Source: Pseudomonadota bacterium
GTDB lineage: Bacteria > Bdellovibrionota_B > Oligoflexia > Oligoflexales > CAIYRB01
DNA: 50,264 bases
Assembly (NCBI GenBank): GCA_026390445.1
Contig: JAPLFX010000024.1
Span: forward strand, 1 to 50,264
Direction: 5' to 3'
Program-made: the position numbers and the translations under genes
Part shown: positions 35,087-43,458 of the stretch, piece after piece
How the letters are laid out: each line of letters begins with the position of its first letter
Position numbering within the stretch: the stretch's first letter is position 1
Notes under the pieces: generated by a model
Seen by the model: the letters and a program-made list of their open reading frames with translations, nothing else
Told to the model about the DNA's origin: nothing
Databases searched by the model: none

Positions 35087-36289
35087 GTGTCAAATGAAAG
35101 CCGCGCCACGTTAGACGCTGTGAAACCAGTGACGCGTTTAGATGAAGTCGGCACGTCCGGAATGGATGATGAGATTTTCACCAGGCGTCCAGTGTACGCC
35201 ATAGCACTGCTTGCCCTGATGGGGTTTCTGTTGCTTGCAGGCGCAACGAATTTGTATAGCGCGTCTGGTGGTGATTCGATGTTTTACTCGCATATGAAAC
35301 AGATGAGCGTTGGCCTTGCTCTGTTTTCCGTGTTGGCCTTTTTGGTGCAGCCAAAGCATCTAAATGCATCGGCCTACTGGCTCTATGCGGCTATTTGCGC
35401 GGGACTTGTCGCTGTTTTGGTGATGGGCCATATTGGCTGGGGTGCGCGCCGCTGGATCACGATCGGTCCGATCAACGGCCAGCCGTCGGAAGTGGCTAAG
35501 ATCATCGTCGCAATCGTCGCAGCAAGATTTTTTACGGAAGTTCAACAAACGACCGCTTTCCGCCTTCGTGATCTTTGGTTACTTGCTGTGCTCGTGGGTA
35601 TTCTATTTGTGTTGATCTTTCCCCAACCGGATTTGGGCACAGCTAGCTTTCTTGTCCTTATCGTTTGCACCCAGATTTGTTTCATTCAAATCAACTGGCG
35701 TAGTATTGCCATGCTTGGCACGGCTGCTGCGGTGACATTGCCGCTCGGGTGGCGCTTTCTGCTTCTTGACTACCAAAAGACAAGAATTCTTAGCTTTCTC
35801 GATCCTAATTACGATACGCAGGGCAAGGGCTACAATGTTCTGCAGTCATTGATCGCCGTTGGTAGCGGTGGGGTTTACGGCAAAGGCTTCATGAACGGAA
35901 CACAAACGCACCTCAAGTTCTTACCGATGAGCCATTCGGACTTTATTTTTTCGGTTTTCGCTGAAGAGCACGGATTCATAGGTAGCAGCCTTCTGCTGCT
36001 CAGTTTCGCCTCGCTTGGCTGCCTGGCCTTGTTGATAGGGCGCCAATCGAAGAATACCTTTAGCGCTCTACTCGCTGTTGGTCTTGGTGCCTTTCTGTTC
36101 ATCGAGTTTGCGATCAATGTCGCCATGGTTCTGCGGATGTTTCCTGTCAAGGGGCTGCCGCTTCCATTCTTTTCTGCAGGTGGGTCCAATCTAATCGTGT
36201 CGTGCGCGGCCATCGGTATTCTGATTTCGATCGACCGAGATAACCGCGGCAAGTTCCGCAATCGGCATATGCACGTCTACAGGAACTGA
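35087..36289 (+). CDS. rodA: RodA-type peptidoglycan glycosyltransferase (SEDS)
   Basis: RodA polymerises lipid II for cell elongation, working with a class B PBP and MreBCD. The 400-residue protein has a cytoplasmic N-terminal tail of about 35 residues and about ten membrane helices. Family motifs are GARRWITIGPINGQPSEVAK, FPQPDLGT (with the catalytic Asp region), MSHSDFIFSVFAEEHGFIG and FSAGGSNL. The GTG at 35087 follows GAGG by eight bases, so I use it; an ATG further in at 35162 is possible. No mre or pbp2 gene is adjacent, unlike the common mreBCD-mrdAB cluster. Confidence 0.92.
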   Translation: MSNESRATLDAVKPVTRLDEVGTSGMDDEIFTRRPVYAIALLALMGFLLLAGATNLYSASGGDSMFYSHMKQMSVGLALFSVLAFLVQPKHLNASAYWLYAAICAGLVAVLVMGHIGWGARRWITIGPINGQPSEVAKIIVAIVAARFFTEVQQTTAFRLRDLWLLAVLVGILFVLIFPQPDLGTASFLVLIVCTQICFIQINWRSIAMLGTAAAVTLPLGWRFLLLDYQKTRILSFLDPNYDTQGKGYNVLQSLIAVGSGGVYGKGFMNGTQTHLKFLPMSHSDFIFSVFAEEHGFIGSSLLLLSFASLGCLALLIGRQSKNTFSALLAVGLGAFLFIEFAINVAMVLRMFPVKGLPLPFFSAGGSNLIVSCAAIGILISIDRDNRGKFRNRHMHVYRN

Positions 36290-36403
36290 AGCAAGGGCAC
36301 CCAAAGTCCGTCTGGGGCGCGCCCTGGCCAATTTGGTAGGTGTAGTGTAAGCTGACAGTTTGGCTAAATATGCGGCGAATGCCGCCATAACCGTGGTGAA
36401 TTT

Positions 36404-36910
36404 ATGGACCTTGCCGATACTCAGGACGGTGCAGTTGCGGTTCGCTCCCAGATGCGCCCCGCTAAGCCGAATGACTACGCGGCAATGGTAGACCTATGTG
36501 CAAGTTCAAAGGTGTTCAATCACGCCGAGCTAGATTCGTTGTTGCTGGATTTTGCCGCGTGCGACCCTCTGTCCGGAGACCGCCTGATTGTTCATCAGCA
36601 GGGGAGGACGGCTGTTTCGGGCTTTATCCAATATAGCCCGGCGCCAATCACCGATGGCAGCTGGTATATCTATTGGATTGCAGTCGCCAAAATGGCTCAA
36701 GGAGCCGGGATCGGCGCCGCTCTGATCGCATACGCCGAGGCTGATCTTCGGGCGAGTAAGGCGCGTCAGATCCTGATAGAGACTTCGGCCAAACCAGCCT
36801 TTGCCACGGCTCGAAATTTCTACCTCGGTCGGGGCTATCAGCTTGTCGCCTGCATCCCCGACTACTATGCGATGGGCGACGATAAATGCGTATTTTGTAA
36901 AAAGCTATAG
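36404..36910 (+). CDS. GNAT-family N-acetyltransferase
   Basis: The 168-residue protein has the GNAT fold: MRPAKPNDYAAMVDL (strand 1/helix 1), WYIYWIAVAKMAQGAGIGAALI with the acetyl-CoA pyrophosphate-binding Q-x-x-G-x-G/A loop, and a C-terminal ARNFYLGRGYQLVACIPDYY with a tyrosine. Members acetylate small amines or protein N-termini; the substrate is not inferable. The N-terminal 15 residues are polar and the start lacks a strong ribosome site, so MRPAKP at residue 17 could be the true start. It stands alone 114 bases after rodA. Confidence 0.85.
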   Translation: MDLADTQDGAVAVRSQMRPAKPNDYAAMVDLCASSKVFNHAELDSLLLDFAACDPLSGDRLIVHQQGRTAVSGFIQYSPAPITDGSWYIYWIAVAKMAQGAGIGAALIAYAEADLRASKARQILIETSAKPAFATARNFYLGRGYQLVACIPDYYAMGDDKCVFCKKL

Positions 36911-37086
36911 GTCCTCAGTAGCACCTGTTGGGCCTCGTTAGCTCCAATGGAGTATCTAGTGGCCTCGGCATATGATCGAAGCGGCGCACCTTGCGGCAAG
37001 TTGGTGCCGGGTGCGGATGCAGGCGGCGCGATTAACGCGTGGATATTATGGTGGGTTTTCCTTAGCTGAGGCGGTGGCTGCGGCAC

Positions 37087-37114
37087 TAGACAGGCGCTGA
37101 ATACAACTTATGAT
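37087..37114 (+). promoter_or_regulatory. sigma-70 type promoter for the BI-1 gene
   Basis: TAGACA (37087-37092) and TATGAT (37109-37114) are 16 bases apart, each one mismatch from consensus. They lie about 95 bases before the Bax-inhibitor-1 gene. The rest of 36911-37209 shows no gene; an open minus frame there is unsupported. Confidence 0.65.
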
Positions 37115-37209
37115 ATAACGGTGTACGGCAAGCCTATTTGCTGGGAGCCAGTTGTTGGCCCGAGGCGAGCGCCTAACTCCAGTTTCCCACATCATGTAAA
37201 GGATTGATC

Positions 37210-37956
37210 ATGCAGAACGCGTCTAGCCTTCGAGTCAGCGTCCGCGACGACGTCGATGTCCGCGCCAGCAAATATATCAGCGGCGTATATACGCAGATGA
37301 TGCTTGGCGTGCTGGTGACAGCCCTCACCGCATACACACTTGTCACGACCGGGATCATGCTAGACGTGGCCATGGCGGGTGGGTCCATGGTCATGTGGGG
37401 GATCTTTATCCTGCAGATGGGTACGGTCATGATGTTTCGCCCTATGGCGCAGACGGCAAGCCCAGCCAAGTTGCAGGGCTTGTTTTACTTTTATACGGTG
37501 GTCACTGGTGTGACCGTTGGCTACGTCGGGTTGATCTACACTGCCGCAAGTATCATGAACGTGTTCGTTGCCGCATCTTTAGCATTTGGCGGACTGGCGG
37601 CGTTTGGTCATGTCACTAAAAGGAATCTGGGTGTCGTCGGCACGTTTTGTTTGCAAGCGCTATGGATGACGGTTGGATTGTCACTCCTCTACGCAGTCTC
37701 CGGTATGATTCCCTTCCTGCGGCCGTTCACCCAAACCTTAAACCTAACCACAGGCCTCCTTGGCGTGCTGGTCTTTTCTGGGTTGACTGCCTACGAATCG
37801 CAGCGTCTTAAAGAGAATGCGTACAGCCTAGCGCGGGGTAGCATCGATGAGCGCAGCCTCTCGGTGTACACCACCTCAGGTGCGTTGATGATGTACCTAA
37901 ACTTCGTCAATTTGTTCTTCAGCCTGCTGCGCCTGTTCGGCGGCCGCCGCCGTTAG
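37210..37956 (+). CDS. Bax inhibitor-1/YccA family membrane protein
   Basis: The 248-residue protein has seven membrane helices and the family's C-terminal pattern, ending FVNLFFSLLRLFGGRR. Motifs include SKYISGVYTQMMLGVL near the start and GLTAYESQRLKENAY in the last cytoplasmic loop (the family's D/E cluster region). BI-1/YccA proteins are pH-sensitive calcium leak channels or FtsH modulators in bacteria; the exact role is not known here. ATG 37210 follows AAGGA by seven bases, so a TTG six bases upstream is rejected. Confidence 0.92.
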   Translation: MQNASSLRVSVRDDVDVRASKYISGVYTQMMLGVLVTALTAYTLVTTGIMLDVAMAGGSMVMWGIFILQMGTVMMFRPMAQTASPAKLQGLFYFYTVVTGVTVGYVGLIYTAASIMNVFVAASLAFGGLAAFGHVTKRNLGVVGTFCLQALWMTVGLSLLYAVSGMIPFLRPFTQTLNLTTGLLGVLVFSGLTAYESQRLKENAYSLARGSIDERSLSVYTTSGALMMYLNFVNLFFSLLRLFGGRRR

Positions 37957-37984
37957 CAGCGGAGCGACCACCATGGCGACGGGT

Positions 37985-39319
37985 TTAGCCGTTGGTTAAG
38001 AGCCCGGGTATGTAAGGGGTGGTACCAAGGTCGATCCCTGCTGCCTTGGCGACCGTGGCCATGATATGCGCTTGATTGGGAGCGGGCCTGGTGCCGTCCG
38101 AAAGGGTCGCAGGCATCGGGTTGCTGCCAAAGGCCGCAGAGTCATTTCGTGAGTCAGCGTTAACGAAGGTCGTTTTGACTAGGCTACTTGGACCAAAAAT
38201 GAACGCCTCAAAGTTCTGGCTATCGCCGCCTTCTGGGCTGCGGCCGCCGTCCGAGGTGATCGAGACTAGAGCATTTGGATAGCGCGCAAAGATCTTCGCC
38301 ACGGCTTGGGCCACACAGGATTTCACTTCATTGGGGCTGCGCGCACCATAGGCGACGTTACTGCCACCACGCCCAGCGTGGTCTCCTCCAGCATTGGGAT
38401 CGCTATTGGAAATCGATAGCGTCGCCGCATGAATGAGTCCGAGATCAATCAGTGCGCCGACTGCAGAAATCTGCGGCAGCAGTGGGTTATTCGTTGCGAG
38501 TACAGTTCCGTCAAGCTGTGTTGCGGCAGTTAATTGCATCGGTGTTGCCTTAGCGTCGCCGAGAGCCTTATTGAGTGGATCCGTTGCAGCATGCAAGCGC
38601 CCGGCTAAATCCTCTAGCCCTTTGCGAAACCTCTCGTCCTTTGTCACGCGATCATTCAGTAGCGAGAGCAGGTGCTGACTCTCAGTTGGCAGGTTCTGCA
38701 GCGGGCCGAGCGCATTGAGTAAACTGCTTACGGCACTGTCGATCGTTGGGTAGGAGATTAAAGGGACGCCGCCCTTTTCAAAGCACGCCGTCGCTCCATC
38801 CGCGGTTCCAACACTTGAGAAGTGGAGTGACATCAGGCTGGCTTTGGCCGTACTTACGTAAGCCGGCAAACACCCGGTAGTGCTCAAGGTCGCGCGGAGG
38901 CCATCGTAGACGTGGTTGCCGCTGGTGGTGCTAATAGGGATAATAGCCATCCCGACGTTACCGTTTAATGGTGCTAAATAATCACCAAACATCTTGGTGA
39001 GGCCAAAGCCGGCATAGGCCGTGGAGACGTCGGCGAGGGGGTTGCCAATGATGCCGTTGGCCTTTGGGTTTGGCCGATTTAGCCAGCCTGCGCTTTCCCA
39101 TTTCGCTTGGACAGTCAATATAAAGATGGGGTTTTTAGCGACGGTAAAAGCATCATCAGCAAATGCTCGGCCATCACCATCGAAGATGGCTCGCTGTAAA
39201 CGACCCATCCCCAGTGTGTGGGCTAAGGGCGCGCAAAATAGCCGTGCTCCCGCCTCGACGGCAACGGCTGCAGCAGCAGTCCCGAATAGAGCTCTACGCG
39301 AAAAATTGTGTTGCGACAT
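37985..39319 (-). CDS. Tat-exported DUF1501-like protein
   Basis: The 444-residue protein carries a twin-arginine signal (SRRALFGTAAAAVAVEAGARLF). The mature part resembles DUF1501-type proteins (alkaline-phosphatase-like), with HVYDGLRATLSTTGCLPAY, DPNAGGDHAGRGGSNVA and SDGGRSPEGGDSQNF. The His/Asp/Gly clusters could be metal sites. ATG 39319 follows GGAGG; a longer frame starts in the upstream gap. It is the last gene of a four-gene operon with a c-type cytochrome, comparable to the DUF1592/1588 plus Tat-protein pairs common in Planctomycetes and Bdellovibrio relatives (inference from context). Confidence 0.7.
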   Translation of the reverse strand: MSQHNFSRRALFGTAAAAVAVEAGARLFCAPLAHTLGMGRLQRAIFDGDGRAFADDAFTVAKNPIFILTVQAKWESAGWLNRPNPKANGIIGNPLADVSTAYAGFGLTKMFGDYLAPLNGNVGMAIIPISTTSGNHVYDGLRATLSTTGCLPAYVSTAKASLMSLHFSSVGTADGATACFEKGGVPLISYPTIDSAVSSLLNALGPLQNLPTESQHLLSLLNDRVTKDERFRKGLEDLAGRLHAATDPLNKALGDAKATPMQLTAATQLDGTVLATNNPLLPQISAVGALIDLGLIHAATLSISNSDPNAGGDHAGRGGSNVAYGARSPNEVKSCVAQAVAKIFARYPNALVSITSDGGRSPEGGDSQNFEAFIFGPSSLVKTTFVNADSRNDSAAFGSNPMPATLSDGTRPAPNQAHIMATVAKAAGIDLGTTPYIPGLLTNG

Positions 39320-39351
39320 AAATCCTCCAAAATTGGCCGAAGCCAGGATCA

Positions 39352-39945
39352 TTAGAGCGTGCTTTTCAATGCTGTCGAATAGCTTTGCACCACTGCTGAA
39401 ACAGCAGCTGCAGGACTAGCAGTACAGGCCGTCACGAACGCTGCAGCGATAGATCCAGCATCTGAGGCGGTCATGGTCGGGGCAATGGCGACCAGGATCG
39501 CTGCAGCGCCATCTTGCTGGCGGCAGTCACTGATCCGCGCATGTTGCGTGAGCGCGGCATTGTAATTGTCGCCAACCACTTGGGCGAGTCCAGCCAGTGC
39601 CATGAAGTAGCCGATACTAAAAGAAGATGCATAGCGGTTGCTTGGGTCGCTGCTAACTGAGCCAACAAAGTTGGACTGATTTAGTAATAAGTAGTCGACC
39701 TGATTCTTGCCCTGCGTAGTCTGGGTCATGCCTGGGCCAAAGGCAGCATAGATTTTGCTGGCGAGCGCTCCAGGTGACAATACCTCTAAGTTGCTTACGT
39801 CCGTAGCGCCACTTTGGTTTGCACTCGAGGCCGTTGCATTTTGAGACTGGCCCTGACCCTTTTTGTGCTCGAAGCGGCCGCATGCCTGATTAGAAAGGAA
39901 CAGTAGTATGAGTGCTGCTCCGCGGTAACCGGTGATGATTTGCAT
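39352..39945 (-). CDS. small lipoprotein, unknown function
   Basis: The 197-residue protein has a lipoprotein signal ending LSNQAC (Cys about residue 22). The mature part begins with a Gln/Asn/Ser/Ala-rich linker and continues with Ala-rich helices (IGYFMALAGLAQVVGDNYNAAL, AGSIAAAFVTACTASPAAAV). Four cysteines are visible, including CRQQ. No named domain is recognised. ATG 39945 follows GGAGGG. It lies between the cytochrome and the Tat protein; its size and helices suggest a periplasmic accessory. Confidence 0.65.
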   Translation of the reverse strand: MQIITGYRGAALILLFLSNQACGRFEHKKGQGQSQNATASSANQSGATDVSNLEVLSPGALASKIYAAFGPGMTQTTQGKNQVDYLLLNQSNFVGSVSSDPSNRYASSFSIGYFMALAGLAQVVGDNYNAALTQHARISDCRQQDGAAAILVAIAPTMTASDAGSIAAAFVTACTASPAAAVSAVVQSYSTALKSTL

Positions 39946-39947
39946 AA

Positions 39948-41240
39948 TTACCCTCCGTTTTTGTGGGCACACTGATAAGGAGCGGAAAGAAAGAAACCAC
40001 GTAGTGCTGCCTGCAGTGATTCGCCATTTGCGCTATAACTAGCCATAATCGCATCCGAGGTGGCGCTGTCTGGTGCCTTGTTTACTAGATTCTGTTGGAT
40101 CTGTACCGCCAAGGCATTAGCCAGCTTGTCTGATCCACCTATGAGTCGGCCTAAGCCTGGAAGACCGGTGTACTCTTGTGCCGGCTGAGCTTGGCCCTCT
40201 GGCGACCAGCAGGACTTGTTGCCGTATTGCATGATATCCCGCAGCGTGTTTCGATCTACTCCCTGAATCATCGCATTCGGAAACTTGTCGACATCGGCTA
40301 GCTGCAACAGCTCCCCTTTCATGCCAAAGCGCAGATAGGCGGGCTCTAGTGGGGCAAGGTAAGGCGTGTGGCAGCTGGCGCACACAGGTCCAATTTTCGG
40401 TACCGCAGCTGTACCAAAGATTGCACCCCCTTTGGCCACACGAGTGTCGATTTCCGGCACGCAGCTCGCTAGGGGGGCTGGGCGTCCGTCACCAACCGGG
40501 CCATCGGTTTTTGCCGCCAGCTGCAATCCTTGGCCTAAATAAAGCGCCAGTGCAACTCGGTGGCGATTGTTGTTGGTCGTGTAATAGGCGCTCGGAAAGG
40601 CTCGTAGCACGCTGACAAGGCTGAGAATCCCCCCTCGTTCCGCCGGCATCTTGCAACCGACAAACCCAGAGATATTCGGATCGACTGGAAAGCTGTATAG
40701 CGGCGCAGTACGAGCGCTGCAGTAGAAGTCCTGCGTGGTGAATAGTGCTGGCCAGGACTTATTGCGGTTGCGCTGGACTAAAAGGACTGGCTCCTGTTTG
40801 AGGTCTGCAAGCAAAGCGGCATCGGCCGTATCGCGACTGGCTGGATCGACGGCGAGATTTTGTTCAAGGCGTAGGAGATTCGAGACAAAAAAGGCGATCC
40901 CTGTATCATAGTCAGGCTGGGTGAAAGCCCAGTCGACCAGGCTTTCTGGAGAATATCCTGGATCGCTCGTACGTTTTAACTCGTCACTGGTTGGGCCGCG
41001 GCGGAATAGATCCTGAGTTAGTGTTGTGACGAACTCAGATGGGGTCTTTTCCGTAGCACAGTCGAAGGCCTTCGCGTCGCCAGAGGTTGTTTGGGCCTGA
41101 CTTGACGCGCCAACATCGGCCTTTGCGGAGGAGCTTTTTTTCTGCCAAGGCATACGCGCCGGGCTATGCGATCCACAGGCGGCAAGCACTAGGATGCAAG
41201 CCATAGGTAGACAAGCGGAGATTGGTCCGGGCTTAATCAT
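39948..41240 (-). CDS. c-type cytochrome lipoprotein
   Basis: The 430-residue protein has a signal ending LVLAAC (Cys about residue 22). It contains one CASCH haem c motif (around residue 290) and a later MKGELL segment with a possible axial Met. The N-terminal half (TLTQDLFRRGPTSDELKR, SPESLVDWAFTQPDYD) and the C-terminal ALRGFFLSAPYQC recall the DUF1592/1588/1585 planctomycete-type cytochromes, but shorter. It is the second gene of the operon. It probably accepts or donates electrons outside the inner membrane. The partner redox enzyme is not obvious. Confidence 0.78.
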   Translation of the reverse strand: MIKPGPISACLPMACILVLAACGSHSPARMPWQKKSSSAKADVGASSQAQTTSGDAKAFDCATEKTPSEFVTTLTQDLFRRGPTSDELKRTSDPGYSPESLVDWAFTQPDYDTGIAFFVSNLLRLEQNLAVDPASRDTADAALLADLKQEPVLLVQRNRNKSWPALFTTQDFYCSARTAPLYSFPVDPNISGFVGCKMPAERGGILSLVSVLRAFPSAYYTTNNNRHRVALALYLGQGLQLAAKTDGPVGDGRPAPLASCVPEIDTRVAKGGAIFGTAAVPKIGPVCASCHTPYLAPLEPAYLRFGMKGELLQLADVDKFPNAMIQGVDRNTLRDIMQYGNKSCWSPEGQAQPAQEYTGLPGLGRLIGGSDKLANALAVQIQQNLVNKAPDSATSDAIMASYSANGESLQAALRGFFLSAPYQCAHKNGG

Positions 41241-41251
41241 GACTTTCTCCT

Positions 41252-42409
41252 CTAAGGTTTTTTAGGCATCGCTGTGGGAACCGCTGGATCGCCTGGATCG
41301 GTGCTTATGACTGGAGCCGAGCTAGCATCGGCATTGGCCTGAATGGTAAACGATTGTCCATTTGGTATGAGCGTCGACACCTGAATTTGGCGCGTGCCGG
41401 CCACGTAGCTGAAGTCCTTTACTGGCGATCCGTCTGCCATAAAGATCTTGATCGATGAAGCCTGAACTGGAGATGGAAGGTCCACCGGGAAGTATTGACT
41501 GCCCGTCCCCTTCTGGACAAAGTCATCCATAAACAAGCTATAGGTCTCAGCACAGACAGAACCAAAGATACCGTTGGTCATCTCTTGCAATTTCACTTCG
41601 AGGTTGCGCTGCGGCAAATTTTTATCATTAGCTTGTTGTGGCTTATTTGTGCCGGCAAAGGAGCAGCCCGACTTGTCGATGGTTAGGGCCGATATTTGAT
41701 ACCCGGCGGTGTGATCCTTTAGAGCTGAGGCGATGTCTGTTTGATCTAATGGATCATCTGGGTTTAGTTCGGTGCCGATGTAAAGGATGGACCAAAAAGC
41801 ATCGGGGCGCATCAGGCTACCCACTTCACCGCCATTGGGCGTTCTTGACTCATCATAGGCCGCTTTGAGTACCGAAGCTGGCCTTGCATTGCCGCCACGG
41901 GTTCCGGCGATATCCACTCGCGCCAGCATTGAAGCCGAAAAATCAACCGCCGAACTACTTTCCGCCCACAGCACCTGGGCGGATTTATTTGGATCGATGA
42001 TTGGCTTGGCGGTTTTAATCTGTGGCTTGGTTGGATCTTGGTTGTCTGGGCCGAAGTAGTGGTCGAGGACCGCCACATGCAAAGTGTTTACAGTCGTCGC
42101 CAGGTTCCAAAGGCGCGCCGAGAGGACTGGCAAGGCCGAATTGATGCGACTGTCCATGGGCTGGCCGTGGCTGGAACCGTCGCGTATCACCAAGACGTCC
42201 ACGGGGCGGGTTTTATAGCTGGCCGTCAGCTTGAGGCTTAGCCCTGGACCAGCAGTCTGGGCCGCATCACCACCAGGGGTTTCGGATTTGGTAGTGCTTG
42301 CAGAGTCGCCTCCACCCTTTTTATGTTTCAGCGAGTTCACCGCACCACAGCCGATAAGGCTGGTAAGCGCAGCACCACTGACGGCCCACTTCAATCGAGT
42401 TAATTTCAT
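41252..42409 (-). CDS. vWA-like lipoprotein with degenerate metal site
   Basis: The 385-residue protein has a lipoprotein signal ending LIGC (Cys about residue 21). The domain starts RPVDVLVIRDGSSHGQP (about residues 66-82), the position of a vWA MIDAS DxSxS. Here the motif is DGSSH, so the last Ser is His. Later strands fit an alpha/beta vWA fold (LHVAVLDHYFG, FWSILYIGTEL, YQISALTIDKSGC). The end is Ser/Thr/Pro-rich. It is the first gene of the operon, so may be the surface or anchoring partner. Myxobacterial and Bdellovibrio lipoproteins often carry vWA domains, usually with an intact MIDAS. Confidence 0.7.
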   Translation of the reverse strand: MKLTRLKWAVSGAALTSLIGCGAVNSLKHKKGGGDSASTTKSETPGGDAAQTAGPGLSLKLTASYKTRPVDVLVIRDGSSHGQPMDSRINSALPVLSARLWNLATTVNTLHVAVLDHYFGPDNQDPTKPQIKTAKPIIDPNKSAQVLWAESSSAVDFSASMLARVDIAGTRGGNARPASVLKAAYDESRTPNGGEVGSLMRPDAFWSILYIGTELNPDDPLDQTDIASALKDHTAGYQISALTIDKSGCSFAGTNKPQQANDKNLPQRNLEVKLQEMTNGIFGSVCAETYSLFMDDFVQKGTGSQYFPVDLPSPVQASSIKIFMADGSPVKDFSYVAGTRQIQVSTLIPNGQSFTIQANADASSAPVISTDPGDPAVPTAMPKKP

Positions 42410-42716
42410 ATGGTACCTCTAGGGAGCATTTAGTCTTGGCTGGGGCACAGCCGTTCATTCACACAATGGGTCTTTCGGCGCCACCTAGGAAAGCTTGAGC
42501 ACTTTATTTTTTTGTATAAATTATGGACTGTTATCGTTGAGTTTCGGTGGCTTAAAGGGGTGACTAACCGCAGGTTCCGGCAAAAGCCCGTTAGATCGGG
42601 GACTTTGACCTTTATCTCGACGACAGGCCGCAACTAACTAGAGTCACTGACAGTAGTCCAATGATAGGATTCGGTAGATGTCGCTATATTTGTCACGGCG
42701 CAACTTAGAGGAACAT
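42410..42716. other. divergent intergenic region, vWA operon / GST
   Basis: The 307-base gap holds an AT-rich patch (42504-42526, with TATAAATTATGG) that could contain promoters for either side. A minus-strand frame of 67 codons (42430-42633) lacks a ribosome site and codon support. Nothing else is seen. Confidence 0.5.
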
Positions 42717-43301
42717 ATGGCCTACCAGCTACTCGGCTCCTTGACGTCACCGTATGTCAGACGGTTACGCATTTACATGACGGATATTCCCTTCGAATTG
42801 AACCAGGTTAACTACTTGGACCCAAAACAGGACGCAACCTTATCCGCCGTCAATCCGCTGAAGCGGATTCCGGTGCTGTTGATCGATGGTCAACCTTTAT
42901 GGGAATCAAGAGTCATCTTTAATTTCTTGCAGCGGACCCATCAACGGCGCGCACTTTCGTTGCCCGAAGAAAATGCCGTCAGTGCCATCGACACCTTACA
43001 AGATCAGTTGATCCAGCATTTTCTTCACATCCGCTTTGGCCATCCCGTAGATGCGGCAAACCCCTACTATATGCGTGGCGCTGAACGGCAGAGGCTCATC
43101 TTGGCTTATCTTGGTAAGCAAGCGGGCGAAGGAGTTTTTACCACCTGGGACTATCCGGCGATTGCCCTTTACACCATGCTCGATTGGAGCCTTTTCCGCG
43201 GCTCTCTAACAACAGAAGATCTGAGTCCCGAGCTGCTGGACTTTCACAATAACCATCGCGTCGTTCCGGAAGTTGTGGCAACTGATCCTCGTTTGGCTTA
43301 A
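42717..43301 (+). CDS. glutathione S-transferase-like protein
   Basis: The 194-residue protein has the thioredoxin-like N-domain (YQLLGSLTSPYVRRLRIYM; NPLKRIPVLLIDGQPLWES with the cis-Pro and the Glu-Ser glutathione gamma-Glu site) and a helical C-domain. The catalytic Ser/Cys region TSPYVRR retains Ser. ATG 42717 follows GAGG; a longer frame from 42678 is less likely. The substrate is unknown. It stands alone ahead of a Tat-exported phosphoesterase. Confidence 0.87.
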   Translation: MAYQLLGSLTSPYVRRLRIYMTDIPFELNQVNYLDPKQDATLSAVNPLKRIPVLLIDGQPLWESRVIFNFLQRTHQRRALSLPEENAVSAIDTLQDQLIQHFLHIRFGHPVDAANPYYMRGAERQRLILAYLGKQAGEGVFTTWDYPAIALYTMLDWSLFRGSLTTEDLSPELLDFHNNHRVVPEVVATDPRLA

Positions 43302-43458
43302 GCGGCATTGAAAGCGCACGATCTTTTTCGTGCCTTTATTCCATATTTTTGTTTTGTCCGTCATAATGGGAACAGTTCTCGCTTGCACTGCAAGGGGAGC
43401 TGACTCTCAGTCGGCCACCTCCTGCACGGTGCAGCGACCATGCCACGGGGTCATTTTT

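Noticed and set aside
34945-35202. 85-codon minus-strand frame before rodA
   Set aside because: It overlaps the rodA start, has no ribosome site and no domain.
42430-42633. Short minus-strand frame in the vWA/GST gap
   Set aside because: No ribosome site, signal or codon bias; treated as intergenic.
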